A DNA stretch of 64,000 nt, taken from an uncultured Paracoccaceae bacterium (GTDB lineage: Bacteria > Pseudomonadota > Alphaproteobacteria > Rhodobacterales > Rhodobacteraceae). The notes beneath the pieces are model-generated. The model saw only the letters and a program-made list of their open reading frames with translations. It was not told the DNA's origin and ran no database searches. Below, piece by piece: positions 46,050 through 56,086 of this stretch. The translations under genes and the position numbers were made by a program. The stretch covers positions 62,001 through 126,000 of the forward strand of contig CANMQO010000001.1 in assembly GCA_947500055.1 (NCBI GenBank), read 5' to 3'. Within the stretch, counting starts at the first letter, position 1; every line of letters begins with the position of its first letter.

Positions 46050-46059
46050 AGGCGATTTT

Positions 46060-47571
46060 CTAAAGGCCGAGTTTCGCCGTGACCAATTGATTGACGGCTG
46101 CGGGATTGGCCTTACCACCGGTGGCCTTCATCACCTGACCAACAAACCAGCCCGCCAGTTTCGGGTTCTGTTTGGCCTTTTCCACCTGTGCGGGATTGGC
46201 GGCGATGATCTCGTCCACTGCGGCCTCGATCGCACCGGTATCGGTGACTTGCTTCATGCCCTCGGTCTCGACGATCTCGGTCGGCTCGCGGTCGGAAGTA
46301 TACGCGATATCAAAGACTTCCTTGGCAATTTTGCCGCTGATATCCCCAGACTTGATCAGCCCGACAATCTGGCCCAGACGGTCAGCGGAGATCGGGCTAT
46401 CGCCGATTTCCCTATCGTCCTTCTTCAGCCGGCCGAAAAGCTCGTTGATGACCCAGTTCGCGGCCAGTTTCCCGTCGCGCCCTTCCGCCACTTTTTCAAA
46501 GAACGCGGCATTCTCCGCCTCTGCGGTCAGGACAGATGCGTCATAGTCTGACAATCCGAAGTCACTGATAAACCGTGCCTTCTTCGCATCCGGCAGTTCC
46601 GGTAAAGTTGCCGCGATGTCGTCAACCCAAGCCTGCTCAATCTCAAGCGGCAGCAGGTCGGGATCCGGGAAATAGCGGTAATCATGCGCCTCTTCCTTGG
46701 ACCGCATGGACCGGGTTTCATTCTTGTCAGGGTCATAAAGCCGGGTTTCCTGCACGACCTCCTGACCATCCTCAACCAATGCGATCTGGCGGCGGGCCTC
46801 AACATCAATCGCCATCTGGATGAACCGCATGGAGTTCATGTTCTTGATTTCGCAACGCGTGCCCAGATGGGAAAAATCCTGCGTTTCCTGATACTTCTCA
46901 TAGGCGCCGGGCGTGCAGATCGATACGTTCACATCCGCCCGCAGGTTGCCGTTTTGCATATTGCCATCGCACGTGCCCAGATAGCGCAGGATCTGACGCA
47001 ATTTCAGAACATATGCAGCGGCCTCTTCGGGGCCACGAATATCGGGGCGGCTGACAATTTCCATCAGCGCCACGCCGGTTCGGTTCAGGTCCACGAAGGA
47101 CATGTTCGGGTCCATATCGTGAATCGATTTACCCGCATCCTGTTCCAGGTGAATACGCTCAATCCGCACCTTGCGGGCTGTGCCGTTGCCCATCTCAACC
47201 AGCACTTCGCCTTCACCAACGATCGGGTGATAGAGCTGTGAAATCTGGTAACCCTGCGGAAGATCAGGATAAAAATAGTTCTTGCGATCAAATGCAGACA
47301 CCAGATTGATGTCCGCTTTCAGGCCAAGACCGGTACGGACCGCCTGTGCAACACATCCTTCATTAATCACCGGCAACATGCCGGGCATGCCAGCGTCAAC
47401 AAAGGCCACATTGCTGTTGGGCTCAGCACCGAACAAGGTGGATGCGCCCGAAAACAGCTTGGCCGCCGTCGCCACCTGGGCGTGGACTTCCAGTCCGATC
47501 ACGAGTTCCCAGTCCTGCTTCGCTCCGGCAATCACCTTGGGGGCTGGGGCGTCATATGTCAGGTCAAGCAT
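46060..47571 (-). CDS. gatB: Aspartyl/glutamyl-tRNA amidotransferase subunit B
   Basis: The 503-residue subunit of GatCAB amidates Glu-tRNA(Gln), and Asp-tRNA(Asn) where needed. It has [90 protein letters not shown] and a C-terminal YqeY-like tail ([26 protein letters not shown]). It is not beside gatA or gatC in this window. Confidence 0.96.
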   Translation of the reverse strand: MLDLTYDAPAPKVIAGAKQDWELVIGLEVHAQVATAAKLFSGASTLFGAEPNSNVAFVDAGMPGMLPVINEGCVAQAVRTGLGLKADINLVSAFDRKNYFYPDLPQGYQISQLYHPIVGEGEVLVEMGNGTARKVRIERIHLEQDAGKSIHDMDPNMSFVDLNRTGVALMEIVSRPDIRGPEEAAAYVLKLRQILRYLGTCDGNMQNGNLRADVNVSICTPGAYEKYQETQDFSHLGTRCEIKNMNSMRFIQMAIDVEARRQIALVEDGQEVVQETRLYDPDKNETRSMRSKEEAHDYRYFPDPDLLPLEIEQAWVDDIAATLPELPDAKKARFISDFGLSDYDASVLTAEAENAAFFEKVAEGRDGKLAANWVINELFGRLKKDDREIGDSPISADRLGQIVGLIKSGDISGKIAKEVFDIAYTSDREPTEIVETEGMKQVTDTGAIEAAVDEIIAANPAQVEKAKQNPKLAGWFVGQVMKATGGKANPAAVNQLVTAKLGL

Positions 47572-47697
47572 GCGGCACTTCCTTTATCTTTCAACGGCTG
47601 TCTAAGAGAAGGCGGGAAAGGCTTCAAGTCGTCGGATCACCGCCGACGCCAGAAACAACGCTTGCGTGGCGTCGGTATGCCGGTGCAGATTGCCGCA

Positions 47698-48504
47698 ATG
47701 AACTGCGTCAAAACCATCGTGGGGGCGATGGTGGGTGTCGCGATTGCGACAAGTGCTGCTGCCAACCCGCTACAGGACCGCCCCCTATCGCGCCAGGATG
47801 CGCTGGATGCGCGCCTCGCCTCTGTCACACCGGTTGCGCGGCCGCCGCATATGTTGCGCTATCCGGTCCGGGTTGAGACCCGAGCCCCGGATCTGCGCCC
47901 AGTTGCTCGCGCCCGGTTTCAGCCGCGCGCGCGCTGGGATTTCAAGGAGGGCGGGCGGATCTGGACCCGCGCGGCAATGTCGGCGATTTCCGATCATGCC
48001 GAGGCGCTGCTGGACAGCGTGCCGCGCGATATCGACACGTGGTGTCCGGCTTATGCCGATCACGGTCGGGATATGCGCCGCGCCTTTTGGGCGGGCATGA
48101 TGTCGGCCCTCTCAAAACATGAAAGCACCTACAATCCGCGCGCCGTGGGCGGCCCGAATCTATGGTACGGGCTTTTGCAAATTTATCCAGACACAGCAAG
48201 GCGTTACGGTTGCCGTGCCCGCACGGGTGAAGCGTTGAAAGACCCGGCGGAAAACCTCAGCTGTGCCGCCCGGATCATGGCGGTGACCGTGCCGCGCGAC
48301 AATGCCGTAGCTATCTATGACGGGCGCTGGCGCGGTGTGGCTGCGGATTGGGGCCCAATGTCGAACCGCGGCAAGATTGCGGAAATGTCCGCCTGGACCC
48401 GTGCGCAAAGTTATTGCACGCCCATCGACAGTGTCAGACCCGTTGTCCGGCCTCGTCAGCCTGTGGCGATCTCGACCATGACCGCGACGCAGCTATCAGA
48501 TTGA
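47698..48504 (+). CDS. Exported lytic transglycosylase-like protein
   Basis: The protein of about 268 residues has a signal peptide (MNCVKTIVGAMVGVAIATSAAANP) and an SLT-like domain. The catalytic Glu is likely that of SALSKHESTYNPRAVGG, followed by LWYGLLQIYPDTARRYGCRARTGEALKDPAENLSCAARIM. It would cleave peptidoglycan glycosidic bonds. The start could be 47677 or 47698. A hairpin (47643-47675) lies just upstream. Its last 71 bases overlap the convergent acyltransferase gene. Confidence 0.82.
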   Translation: MNCVKTIVGAMVGVAIATSAAANPLQDRPLSRQDALDARLASVTPVARPPHMLRYPVRVETRAPDLRPVARARFQPRARWDFKEGGRIWTRAAMSAISDHAEALLDSVPRDIDTWCPAYADHGRDMRRAFWAGMMSALSKHESTYNPRAVGGPNLWYGLLQIYPDTARRYGCRARTGEALKDPAENLSCAARIMAVTVPRDNAVAIYDGRWRGVAADWGPMSNRGKIAEMSAWTRAQSYCTPIDSVRPVVRPRQPVAISTMTATQLSD

Positions 48505-49321
48505 CGGCGGGCGCGTCCTTGCCGCCCAAGGCGAGCGTTGCCTTGCGTAACATCGCGATCCCTTCTTCGGAATTGCGCGGCATGGAGGCCGCCGAAATCG
48601 GTTCACCCACGGTGACGCGATAGGGTTGTTTGGCCTTGTTCAGCGTCTCGTGAAACAGGGTGATATCGCGCAGGGTCGGGTGCATCAGGTCGAACAGGTA
48701 AAACAGCACCGAGTTGCGGGCCTGAATATTCACGGGCAGCACCGGCAGATCAAATTTGCGCGCCAACATCGCCGCCGATGCCATCCATGGCCGTTCAAAC
48801 AGGCGCAGCCCGCGCCTTTTGGCGAGTCGCCCTGAGGGGAAGATCACGCCAAGCCGCCCCGCCGCCGTTGCATTTTGCACATATTGCAGAGTGTCGCGGG
48901 TCTTGGCGTGGCTGCGCCGCTCCTTGCGCCACTCAACCGGCGCAATCATGCATTCCATCTGCGGAAAAACCCGCAGGATATCGCGATTGGCAAAGAAATA
49001 GGCGTCAGGTCGCACCTGGGCGATCAGGTGATTCATGATGATTCCATCAGCGATCCCGGTGGGATGATTGGCCACAATAAGGGCCGGACCATGGGAGGGA
49101 ATATGGGTCAGCCCGCTGGCCTCAACCGACTGGGCAAGGAGGTCCCCCATCGTGCCCATGATCCGGTCAGCCGGTTGATCTTGCAGCATTTTTGCGATGC
49201 GTAAAGTGGCATCATATCCCAGCATCCTGTGCAGGCTGCGCCGGGCAAGGCGTCTGCCGGGGCGCTCATCATAAAGCCAGGGCGCACGTTCGGCAATCAG
49301 CGGGTCAATGCGATGTTCCAT
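48434..49321 (-). CDS. PlsC-like acyltransferase
   Basis: The 295-residue protein has the acyltransferase motif NHPTGIADG (an NHx4-5D variant), then YFFANRDILRVFP, GVIFPSGRLAKRRGLRLFERPW (motif III-like) and LPVLPVNIQARNS (motif IV-like). It probably acylates glycerol phosphate or an ornithine lipid precursor at the inner membrane. It has no clear membrane segment. I start at MEHRIDPLIA (49321). The precise acceptor is unknown. Confidence 0.8.
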   Translation of the reverse strand: MEHRIDPLIAERAPWLYDERPGRRLARRSLHRMLGYDATLRIAKMLQDQPADRIMGTMGDLLAQSVEASGLTHIPSHGPALIVANHPTGIADGIIMNHLIAQVRPDAYFFANRDILRVFPQMECMIAPVEWRKERRSHAKTRDTLQYVQNATAAGRLGVIFPSGRLAKRRGLRLFERPWMASAAMLARKFDLPVLPVNIQARNSVLFYLFDLMHPTLRDITLFHETLNKAKQPYRVTVGEPISAASMPRNSEEGIAMLRKATLALGGKDAPAVNLIAASRSWSRSPQADEAGQRV

Positions 49322-49424
49322 GCCGCATTCTTGCGCAGCCCAGCGTAACGGTTCCACGACAGAGCGCGAAGATACCCTGTTCTGGCAAAGCGCCGCGCCA
49401 AATCCCCACCCCTATCGGCGAGCA

Positions 49425-51974
49425 TCAGCCGAGCATGCGCGCGACCATTTCTTCCAGATCTGGGGACAAATCCGGCTGTTGCGCAATCCGTTCCAGATTG
49501 GCCCGCATTTTCGCCTGTCTGTCCGCGTCATAGCGTTTCCAGGTCTGGAATGCCTTGCTGAGTCCCGCTGCAATTTGCGGGTTGATGCGATCGAGTTTGA
49601 GCAGCCAGTCAGTCATCAGCTCATAGGCCGCCCCGCCGGGATGGTGAAAACCGGCGGCATGCCGTGCCAAACTGCCGAACACGGCCCGCAAACGGTTGGG
49701 GTTTTGCATCATGAAATCAGCATGTTGCGTCAAGCGCTCTGCTGTTGCTGCGGCTTGATCGGGTGCGGCGCAGGTCACCTGCAGGCCGAACCACTTATCC
49801 ATGACCAGCCCATCATGCCGCCACTGCGCCTCAAACGCGGATAGCGCATCGGCACCTTTGCCAATCTGCAACAGCGCCGTCAAAGCGGCCTGTTGCAGGG
49901 TCATGTTGTCGGCGGCGTCATACTGCTGTGTCGCTTGTTTGCCGCCGTCCAGCTTTGTCATTAACGACAGGGCCGTATTTCCCAAGGCTCTTTTGCCAGC
50001 CGGTTCCGCGTCGGGCGTATATGGTCCTGCGACACTCATGTCTGCATAAATGCGCGGCAGGATATCCTGCAGATGCTGCGCGGTTTGCAGGCGCAACGCC
50101 TCATGCGCGTGATAGATTGCAGTCGGGTCCGGTATCGTCCCTGCGTCGACTAGGGCTTGCGCGGTGTCATCTTGGCTGGGGAGGGTAAGTACAAGCGCGC
50201 GAAACGCGGGATCAAGGCTGTCGTCGCGCAAGACAGCGGCGAGACCATCCAGATAGGCGCTATCAGGAGTGGCATCATCGCGGACCATACGAAGCAGCAC
50301 ATCCTGCGCAAGGGCCCGTCCGGCGTCCCAGCGGTTGAAAGGGTCGGTGTCATGGGCGAGCAGGAATGCGCGTTCGGCATTATCCTGCACGCGCCGTATG
50401 ATCACCGGCGCCGAAAAACCACGCAAGATCGACGGGATCGGCTTGCTGGATAACCCTTTGAAATGGAAGCTTTGTTCGGCCTGGGTCAATTCCAGTATTT
50501 CGGTGGCCCGCACCTCTTCGCCAACTTCATTCAGCAGGCCAACGGCAATCGGAATGACCAGCGGCGCTTTGTCGGATTGTCCGGGCGTTGGGGGTGTGTT
50601 TTGTCTGACATGCAGGCTGTAAGTGCCATCAGAGAATTCATCGGTGACGGCAATCTCTGGTACGCCGGCCTGACTGTACCACAGGGCGAATTGGGTCAGG
50701 TCGCGGCCTGTCGCATCCTCAAAGACGGTCAGCCAATCCTCGATCGTGGCGGCATCGCCGTCATGCCGTTCAAAGTATAAATCCAGTGCCTCGTAATACT
50801 TCGCGTCGCCAACCAGCGTTTTGAGCATGCCGATCAGTTCGGCCCCTTTTTCGTAAACCGTGACAGTGTAGAAATTGTTGATCTCCACAAAACTGGCCGG
50901 CCTGACAGGGTGGGCCAAGGGGCCGCTATCCTCACGGAACTGATGGGCCCGTAGGACAACCGCATCATTGATCCGTTTGACGGCCGGGCTGCGCATATCG
51001 GCTGTGAATTGCTGATCACGGAAGACGGTCAGCCCTTCCTTGAGACAAAGCTGGAACCAATCGCGACAGGTGATCCGGTTGCCTGTCCAGTTGTGGAAAT
51101 ACTCATGGGCGATGATCGCCTCGATCTGTTCGAAATTGCCGTCTGTGGCGGTTTCGGGCGAGGCGAGCACAGCAGAGGCATTGAAGATGTTCAGCCCCTT
51201 GTTTTCCATCGCTCCGGCGTTGAAATCATCGACGGCCACGATGTTGAAAATGTCCAGATCATATTCGCGGCCATAGACGTCCTCGTCCCATTTCATGGCC
51301 TTTTTCAGTGCCTCCATCCCAAAGGCGCATTTGTGGATATCGGCAGGGCGTACCCAGATGTTCAATTCAACATTCCTGCCGGAAGTGGTGGTGAATTGGT
51401 CAGCGTGGTTCACAAGGTCGCCCGCCACGAGGGCGAAAAGATAGGCCGGTTTTGGCCATGGGTCATGCCATTCCGCCCAACCGTCGCCCTGGGCGGTGGG
51501 GTTGCCATTGGACAAAAGTACCGGCTGGTCATTCTCGATCCGCACGGTGAATGGGGCCATCACATCGGGCCGGTCGGGATAATAGGTGATCTTGCGAAAC
51601 CCTTCAGCCTCGCATTGGGTGCAATACATGCCCTTCGACATGTAGAGCCCTTCCAGTGAAGTATTCGCGGCGGGGTCGATTTCGACCTCTGCCTCAAATG
51701 TGAAAGGGGCGTCTGGGGCGGGGTATGTGAGCCCGGTTGGGGTCAGCGTTGGTGTGATGGCTGTGCCATCGATCTGTGCCGAGATCAGTTTGAGCGCCTC
51801 GCCATGCAAGAAAAACGCACGGGATTGCGCCTTTGGGTTGGGCCGAAACCGGATGCGCGACAGGACGCGGGTTGCGCCGGGGGCGAGCTTGAATGTCAAT
51901 TCTACATTTTCGACAAGATAGGCCGGGGCTGCATAATCCTTAAGATAGATCGTCTGACCGGCAGCGTTTTTCAT
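49425..51974 (-). CDS. pepN: Aminopeptidase N (M1 family)
   Basis: The 849-residue zinc peptidase shows the M1 exopeptidase motif FNAGAMENKGLNIF and the zinc site AHEYFHNWTGNR followed by LKEGLTVFRDQQF. The C-terminal ARM-like domain runs to MVARMLG. It is cytoplasmic in this group, with no signal peptide. The start MKNAAGQTIYLKDY (51974) fits the family. The frame further upstream would pass through the tandem hairpins at 52054-52099 and is rejected. Confidence 0.95.
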   Translation of the reverse strand: MKNAAGQTIYLKDYAAPAYLVENVELTFKLAPGATRVLSRIRFRPNPKAQSRAFFLHGEALKLISAQIDGTAITPTLTPTGLTYPAPDAPFTFEAEVEIDPAANTSLEGLYMSKGMYCTQCEAEGFRKITYYPDRPDVMAPFTVRIENDQPVLLSNGNPTAQGDGWAEWHDPWPKPAYLFALVAGDLVNHADQFTTTSGRNVELNIWVRPADIHKCAFGMEALKKAMKWDEDVYGREYDLDIFNIVAVDDFNAGAMENKGLNIFNASAVLASPETATDGNFEQIEAIIAHEYFHNWTGNRITCRDWFQLCLKEGLTVFRDQQFTADMRSPAVKRINDAVVLRAHQFREDSGPLAHPVRPASFVEINNFYTVTVYEKGAELIGMLKTLVGDAKYYEALDLYFERHDGDAATIEDWLTVFEDATGRDLTQFALWYSQAGVPEIAVTDEFSDGTYSLHVRQNTPPTPGQSDKAPLVIPIAVGLLNEVGEEVRATEILELTQAEQSFHFKGLSSKPIPSILRGFSAPVIIRRVQDNAERAFLLAHDTDPFNRWDAGRALAQDVLLRMVRDDATPDSAYLDGLAAVLRDDSLDPAFRALVLTLPSQDDTAQALVDAGTIPDPTAIYHAHEALRLQTAQHLQDILPRIYADMSVAGPYTPDAEPAGKRALGNTALSLMTKLDGGKQATQQYDAADNMTLQQAALTALLQIGKGADALSAFEAQWRHDGLVMDKWFGLQVTCAAPDQAAATAERLTQHADFMMQNPNRLRAVFGSLARHAAGFHHPGGAAYELMTDWLLKLDRINPQIAAGLSKAFQTWKRYDADRQAKMRANLERIAQQPDLSPDLEEMVARMLG

Positions 51975-52276
51975 TGATTGGGACCTCTGGTTGTGTTGCG
52001 GGTAGTCTAGGCGCAGGGGCCGCATTGTACCACCGGGATTGCGGGCGGGCGGACAAAATCTGACACAGATTTTGATCCAAAGTTTTTGCAAAACTTTGGT
52101 TGCGCCATGGCTGACATGCCAAGCTCAGGATAGGGCGACAATCCGTGCAGCCACGTCGAAAAACGGCACCACCCGAAACCCCCATGATTTGTTGCCTGTT
52201 GGAAAATTCTGCTCTAGGTCTCAGCATGAAACGCAGCCGGTGTGCGGCTGTATGCATTTAGGACAAGAGGCAAATC
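51975..52276. promoter_or_regulatory. 302-bp divergent control region between pepN and glcB
   Basis: No gene is visible. The region holds two adjacent perfect hairpins (52054-52074 and 52077-52099) and must contain both divergent promoters. A purine-rich site (ACAAGAGGCAAATC) directly precedes the glcB start. I cannot place promoter boxes with confidence. Confidence 0.5.
52054..52099. repeat. Two tandem perfect hairpins
   Basis: CAAAATCT (52054-52061) pairs with AGATTTTG (52067-52074) across five bases. Two bases later CCAAAGTTTT (52077-52086) pairs with AAAACTTTGG (52090-52099) across TGC. The paired AT-rich stems may be a dispersed repeat, a regulator binding region or RNA structures in one of the 5' leaders. 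Confidence 0.6.
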
Positions 52277-54424
52277 ATGACCGATCATGTTGAAATAAGC
52301 GGGCTGATGGTGGCGCCGGAACTGGCCAGTTTTGCCGAAGATCATGCGCTGCCCGGCACCGGGATTGCGACCGGCGCATTCTGGTCGGGCTTTGCGGCGC
52401 TGGTTGAGGCGTTGACCCCTCGCAATCGTGCCTTGCTGCAAACCCGTGAGGATATTCAGACACAAATCGACGACTGGCATCTCAAGCAGCGCGGGCAGGC
52501 CCATGACCGTACTGCATACGAGGCCTTCCTGCGCGAGATTGGATATCTGGTAGACGAGGGTGATGATTTCGAGATTGGAACCGCAGATGTCGATCCCGAG
52601 ATTGCCAATGTTCCCGGTCCCCAGCTGGTGGTCCCCATTACAAATGCCCGCTTTGCGCTGAACGCGGCCAATGCCCGCTGGGGCAGCCTTTACGATGCGT
52701 TTTATGGAACGGATGCGATGGGCGTGCAGCCTCCCAAGGGCCCTTATGATCGCGGGCATGGGGCCCGTGTCGTGGCGCGCGCGCGCGTGTTTCTGGATGA
52801 GGCATTTCCAATCGAGGGCACCAGCCATGCGGATGTGTCGCGCTATTACGTCCATGAGGGCGCGTTGCTGATTGATGATTGTCCACTGCGTCAGCCGGAA
52901 AAGTTCGTCGGTTACCGTGGCAACCCCAAAGCGCCCGATGCGGTCCTTCTTGTCAATAATGGCTTGCATGTCGAACTGGTCTTTGATCGTGCCCATCCGA
53001 TTGGCAGCCGTGATCAGGCGCTTTTGGCAGATGTCCGTCTGGAAAGCGCGATGACGGCTATCATGGATTGCGAGGACAGCGTTGCCTGCGTCGATGCCGA
53101 GGACAAGGTATTGGCCTATGGCAATTGGCTGGGCCTGATGCGCGGCGATCTGTCGGCTGAGTTCAGCAAAGGCGGGAAGACACGGACCCGTCGCTTGTCG
53201 GATGATCTGACTTACACTGCCCCCGATGGCAGCCCGTTGATCCTGAAAGGCCGTGCCTTGCTCTGGGTTCGCAATGTCGGTCACCTGATGACGAACCCGG
53301 CCATTCTGGATGCGAATGGCGACGAGGTCTTTGAAGGGTTGATGGACGCGATGTTTACCGTCCTGATCGGGATGCATGACCTCAGGCGCGAGGGCGGCAA
53401 TTCCGTCCATGGAACAATCTATGTGGTCAAGCCCAAGATGCATGGGCCGGATGAGGTGGCATTCACCAATGACATGTTTGCGATGGTCGAGGATGCGCTG
53501 GGGCTGCCGCGCCATACGGTCAAGATCGGCATCATGGATGAAGAACGTCGCACAACCGTGAATCTCAAGGAATGTATTCGCGCCGCGAAGGATCGCGTGG
53601 CTTTTATCAATACTGGTTTTCTTGATCGCACCGGCGATGAAATCCATACCTCAATGGAAGCGGGACCATTTAGTCGGAAAGATTTTATCAAGCGAAAACA
53701 ATGGATTGGAGCTTATGAAGGTCAGAATGTTGATATTGGTCTTGAATGCGGGTTTTCTGGCAAGGCCCAGATCGGCAAGGGCATGTGGGCCATGCCGGAC
53801 ATGATGGCGGCGATGCTGGAGCAGAAGATCGCGCATCCGCAATCGGGGGCCAATTGCGCCTGGGTGCCGAGCCCGACAGCGGCCATTCTGCATGCATTGC
53901 ATTATCACAAGGTCGATGTGATGGCGGTGCAGGACAAACTGCGGAAGGGTGGCAGGCGGGCCTATGTGTCCTCTATTCTGGATATTCCACTGGCCCAGTA
54001 TCAGCGCTGGACGGATGCGCAGAAACGCAAAGAGGTCGAAAACAATGCCCAAGGCATTCTTGGTTACGTTGTGCGCTGGATCGACCAGGGTGTCGGCTGT
54101 TCAAAAGTGCCTGACATCAACAATGTCGGCCTGATGGAGGATCGTGCAACCTGTCGGATTTCCAGTCAGGCATTGGCGAATTGGCTACATCATGAGGTCG
54201 TTTCCGAGGCGGATGTGATGGACGCGATGCGCAAGATGGCGGCTATTGTTGACGAACAGAATGCGGGCGATCCGGCCTATCGTCCAATGGCGCCGGATTA
54301 TGATGGAATTGCATTTCAGGCGGCCTGCGATTTGGTCTTCAAGGGTCGCATTCAGCCGTCAGGCTATACTGAGCCGGTTCTGCATCAGCGCAGATTGGAA
54401 TTGAAGGCGCAGCGCAACCACTAG
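52277..54424 (+). CDS. glcB: Malate synthase G
   Basis: The 715-residue enzyme condenses glyoxylate and acetyl-CoA to malate. Isoform G features are present: an N-terminal helical cap ([24 protein letters not shown]), an inserted beta domain ([30 protein letters not shown]), [40 protein letters not shown] and the C-terminal [33 protein letters not shown]. It serves growth on C2 compounds, and the ethylmalonyl-CoA pathway where isocitrate lyase is missing. Confidence 0.96.
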   Translation: MTDHVEISGLMVAPELASFAEDHALPGTGIATGAFWSGFAALVEALTPRNRALLQTREDIQTQIDDWHLKQRGQAHDRTAYEAFLREIGYLVDEGDDFEIGTADVDPEIANVPGPQLVVPITNARFALNAANARWGSLYDAFYGTDAMGVQPPKGPYDRGHGARVVARARVFLDEAFPIEGTSHADVSRYYVHEGALLIDDCPLRQPEKFVGYRGNPKAPDAVLLVNNGLHVELVFDRAHPIGSRDQALLADVRLESAMTAIMDCEDSVACVDAEDKVLAYGNWLGLMRGDLSAEFSKGGKTRTRRLSDDLTYTAPDGSPLILKGRALLWVRNVGHLMTNPAILDANGDEVFEGLMDAMFTVLIGMHDLRREGGNSVHGTIYVVKPKMHGPDEVAFTNDMFAMVEDALGLPRHTVKIGIMDEERRTTVNLKECIRAAKDRVAFINTGFLDRTGDEIHTSMEAGPFSRKDFIKRKQWIGAYEGQNVDIGLECGFSGKAQIGKGMWAMPDMMAAMLEQKIAHPQSGANCAWVPSPTAAILHALHYHKVDVMAVQDKLRKGGRRAYVSSILDIPLAQYQRWTDAQKRKEVENNAQGILGYVVRWIDQGVGCSKVPDINNVGLMEDRATCRISSQALANWLHHEVVSEADVMDAMRKMAAIVDEQNAGDPAYRPMAPDYDGIAFQAACDLVFKGRIQPSGYTEPVLHQRRLELKAQRNH

Positions 54425-54517
54425 CGTTGCGCAAATGCACAGACGACATGGCGGAAATGGCGACTTTCGCGACGTCATGTGACGCGTTACTAAGGTTCAA
54501 ATCTGAAGGGAAACGAT

Positions 54518-55285
54518 ATGCGCCGTCCGGTCATTGGCATTGTTGGCAACAGCTATTTGATCAATGATGAATACCCGGTGCACGCTGCCGGGCATATGAA
54601 CACGCGCGCGATTTCCGATGTCGCGATGGCGATTCCGATGATCGTTCCCACAGACCCGGCTGTTGTCACGGTCGAGGAACTGATGTCGGTTTGCGACGGC
54701 TTTCTATTCACTGGCGGTCGCCCGAATGTGCATCCCGAAGAATATGGCGAGGTGGCAACCGCCGCCCATGGTGATTTTGATCGCGATCGTGACCGGATTG
54801 CCTTGCCGCTGATCCGTGCCTGTGTTGCCAAAGGGCAGCCGTTTTTTGGGATTTGTCGCGGATTTCAAGAGGTTAATGTGGCAATGGGTGGCACGCTTCA
54901 TCCCGAGATCCGTGAGCTTCCTGGCCGCGATAATCATCGCATGCCCCCCGATGGGACGTTGGAGGAAAAGTTTGAGCTGCGCCACGAGGTGACCTTTTCC
55001 GCAGACGGCCCGTTTCGGCAACTGATGGGCGCACAGACGGTGATGACCAACACATTGCATGGTCAGGGTATCATGGTGCCGGGCCCGAGGATTGTGATTG
55101 ACGGGCATGCCGATGATGGCACGCCCGAGGCGATCTATGTGGCAGATGCCCCCGGTTTTACCTTGTCAGTGCAATGGCATCCGGAGTGGAATGCCGATGC
55201 TGACCCGGTGTCCCGCCCGCTGTTTGAGGCATTTGGCACCGCCTGTCGTGACTGGGCTGCCGGGGCGTTGCGCAAAACTGGATGA
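54518..55285 (+). CDS. Class I glutamine amidotransferase-like hydrolase (PuuD type)
   Basis: The 255-residue protein starts RRPVIGIVGNSYLIND and carries a nucleophile elbow FFGICRGFQEVNVAMGGTLHPEI with Cys113. The His/Glu pair sits in LSVQWHPEWNAD. These features match gamma-glutamyl-gamma-aminobutyrate hydrolases and related peptidase C26 enzymes. Without a polyamine cluster nearby the substrate is uncertain. GAAGGGAAAC lies before the ATG. Confidence 0.85.
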   Translation: MRRPVIGIVGNSYLINDEYPVHAAGHMNTRAISDVAMAIPMIVPTDPAVVTVEELMSVCDGFLFTGGRPNVHPEEYGEVATAAHGDFDRDRDRIALPLIRACVAKGQPFFGICRGFQEVNVAMGGTLHPEIRELPGRDNHRMPPDGTLEEKFELRHEVTFSADGPFRQLMGAQTVMTNTLHGQGIMVPGPRIVIDGHADDGTPEAIYVADAPGFTLSVQWHPEWNADADPVSRPLFEAFGTACRDWAAGALRKTG

Positions 55286-55371
55286 CACCGTGCGTTGCGA
55301 GCGGTTGCAGGTTGTGGTGCCGACCTAACCCGAATCATTCGTAAACACTGCTGTTTAGGCCGAATTTCCCG

Positions 55372-55409
55372 GTCGGCGATGCGTCGGCAAAGCGTCGGCC
55401 TTTTGTCGG
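55372..55409 (+). repeat. GTCGG array, four units, 11-bp period (locus D)
   Basis: GTCGG starts at 55372, 55383, 55394 and 55405. The second spacer gives GTCGGCAAAGC, identical to units in loci B and C, and the first gives GTCGGCGATGC, close to CCATGC in locus A. It lies 86 bp after the amidotransferase gene and 126 bp before the flavodoxin gene. Confidence 0.8.
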
Positions 55410-55534
55410 ACCCCATCGCACGGTGCGGGTGAATTAAGGTCGCGCGCGGCGCGATACGAACTGATTAAGATCAATGCGCCAGGCTGTCCGTTCTGGCATG
55501 CATTCCCCGAACACCAACATACGGGGAACCTGCC

Positions 55535-56065
55535 ATGAAAGTTTTGATCGCCTATACCTCGACCGAGGGACAGACCCGCAAGATTGCCCGCTTTTGTGCG
55601 GATCACCTGATTGATACCGGACATTCGGTTGAACTGGCCGAAGCTGACGATGCCAAGGATATCGCGTTTGACCGGTTTGATGCCGCTCTGCTGGCAGGGT
55701 CCGTGCATGCCGGGAAGTACCAGAAAGCCCTGCGCAAACTGGCGCGTCGCCAAAGTGAGGCGCTGCGCGGTATGAAATCCGCGTTCATGTCAGTCTCGCT
55801 TGCTGCGGCGGGGGATGATCCGGCGGATTGGGAGGGGTTGCGCGCTTGTGTTGACCGGTTTGCCGAAACGACCGGCTGGACCCCTGCGACCGTGATGCAT
55901 GTGGCGGGCGCGTTTCGATTTTCGGAATATGATTTCTTTCGATCCTGGGCGATGCGTTGGATTGCCGCCCAGAAGGATCAAGCCGTCGATCCCCATGAAG
56001 ACACCGAGTACACCGATTGGGACGGGTTGAAGGAAACGCTGGATAACTGGTTGGCGGTTGGATGA
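55535..56065 (+). CDS. HemG-like flavodoxin-domain protein
   Basis: The 176-residue protein begins MKVLIAYTSTEGQTRKIARFCADHL, an FMN-binding loop (TSTEGQT). It continues with the HemG-like FDAALLAGSVHAGKYQKALRKLARR and SVSLAAAGDDP. The tail FRFSEYDFFRSWAMRWIAAQKDQAVDPHEDTEYTDWDGL also fits menaquinone-type protoporphyrinogen dehydrogenase relatives. A role in haem synthesis is plausible but unproven, since many roseobacters use HemJ or HemN. Confidence 0.8.
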   Translation: MKVLIAYTSTEGQTRKIARFCADHLIDTGHSVELAEADDAKDIAFDRFDAALLAGSVHAGKYQKALRKLARRQSEALRGMKSAFMSVSLAAAGDDPADWEGLRACVDRFAETTGWTPATVMHVAGAFRFSEYDFFRSWAMRWIAAQKDQAVDPHEDTEYTDWDGLKETLDNWLAVG

Positions 56066-56086
56066 CATCACCTAACCGCCGGTTGG

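Noticed and set aside
52214..53647. A 477-codon minus-strand frame across the glcB gene
   Set aside because: Antisense to an intact malate synthase G; no domain is visible.
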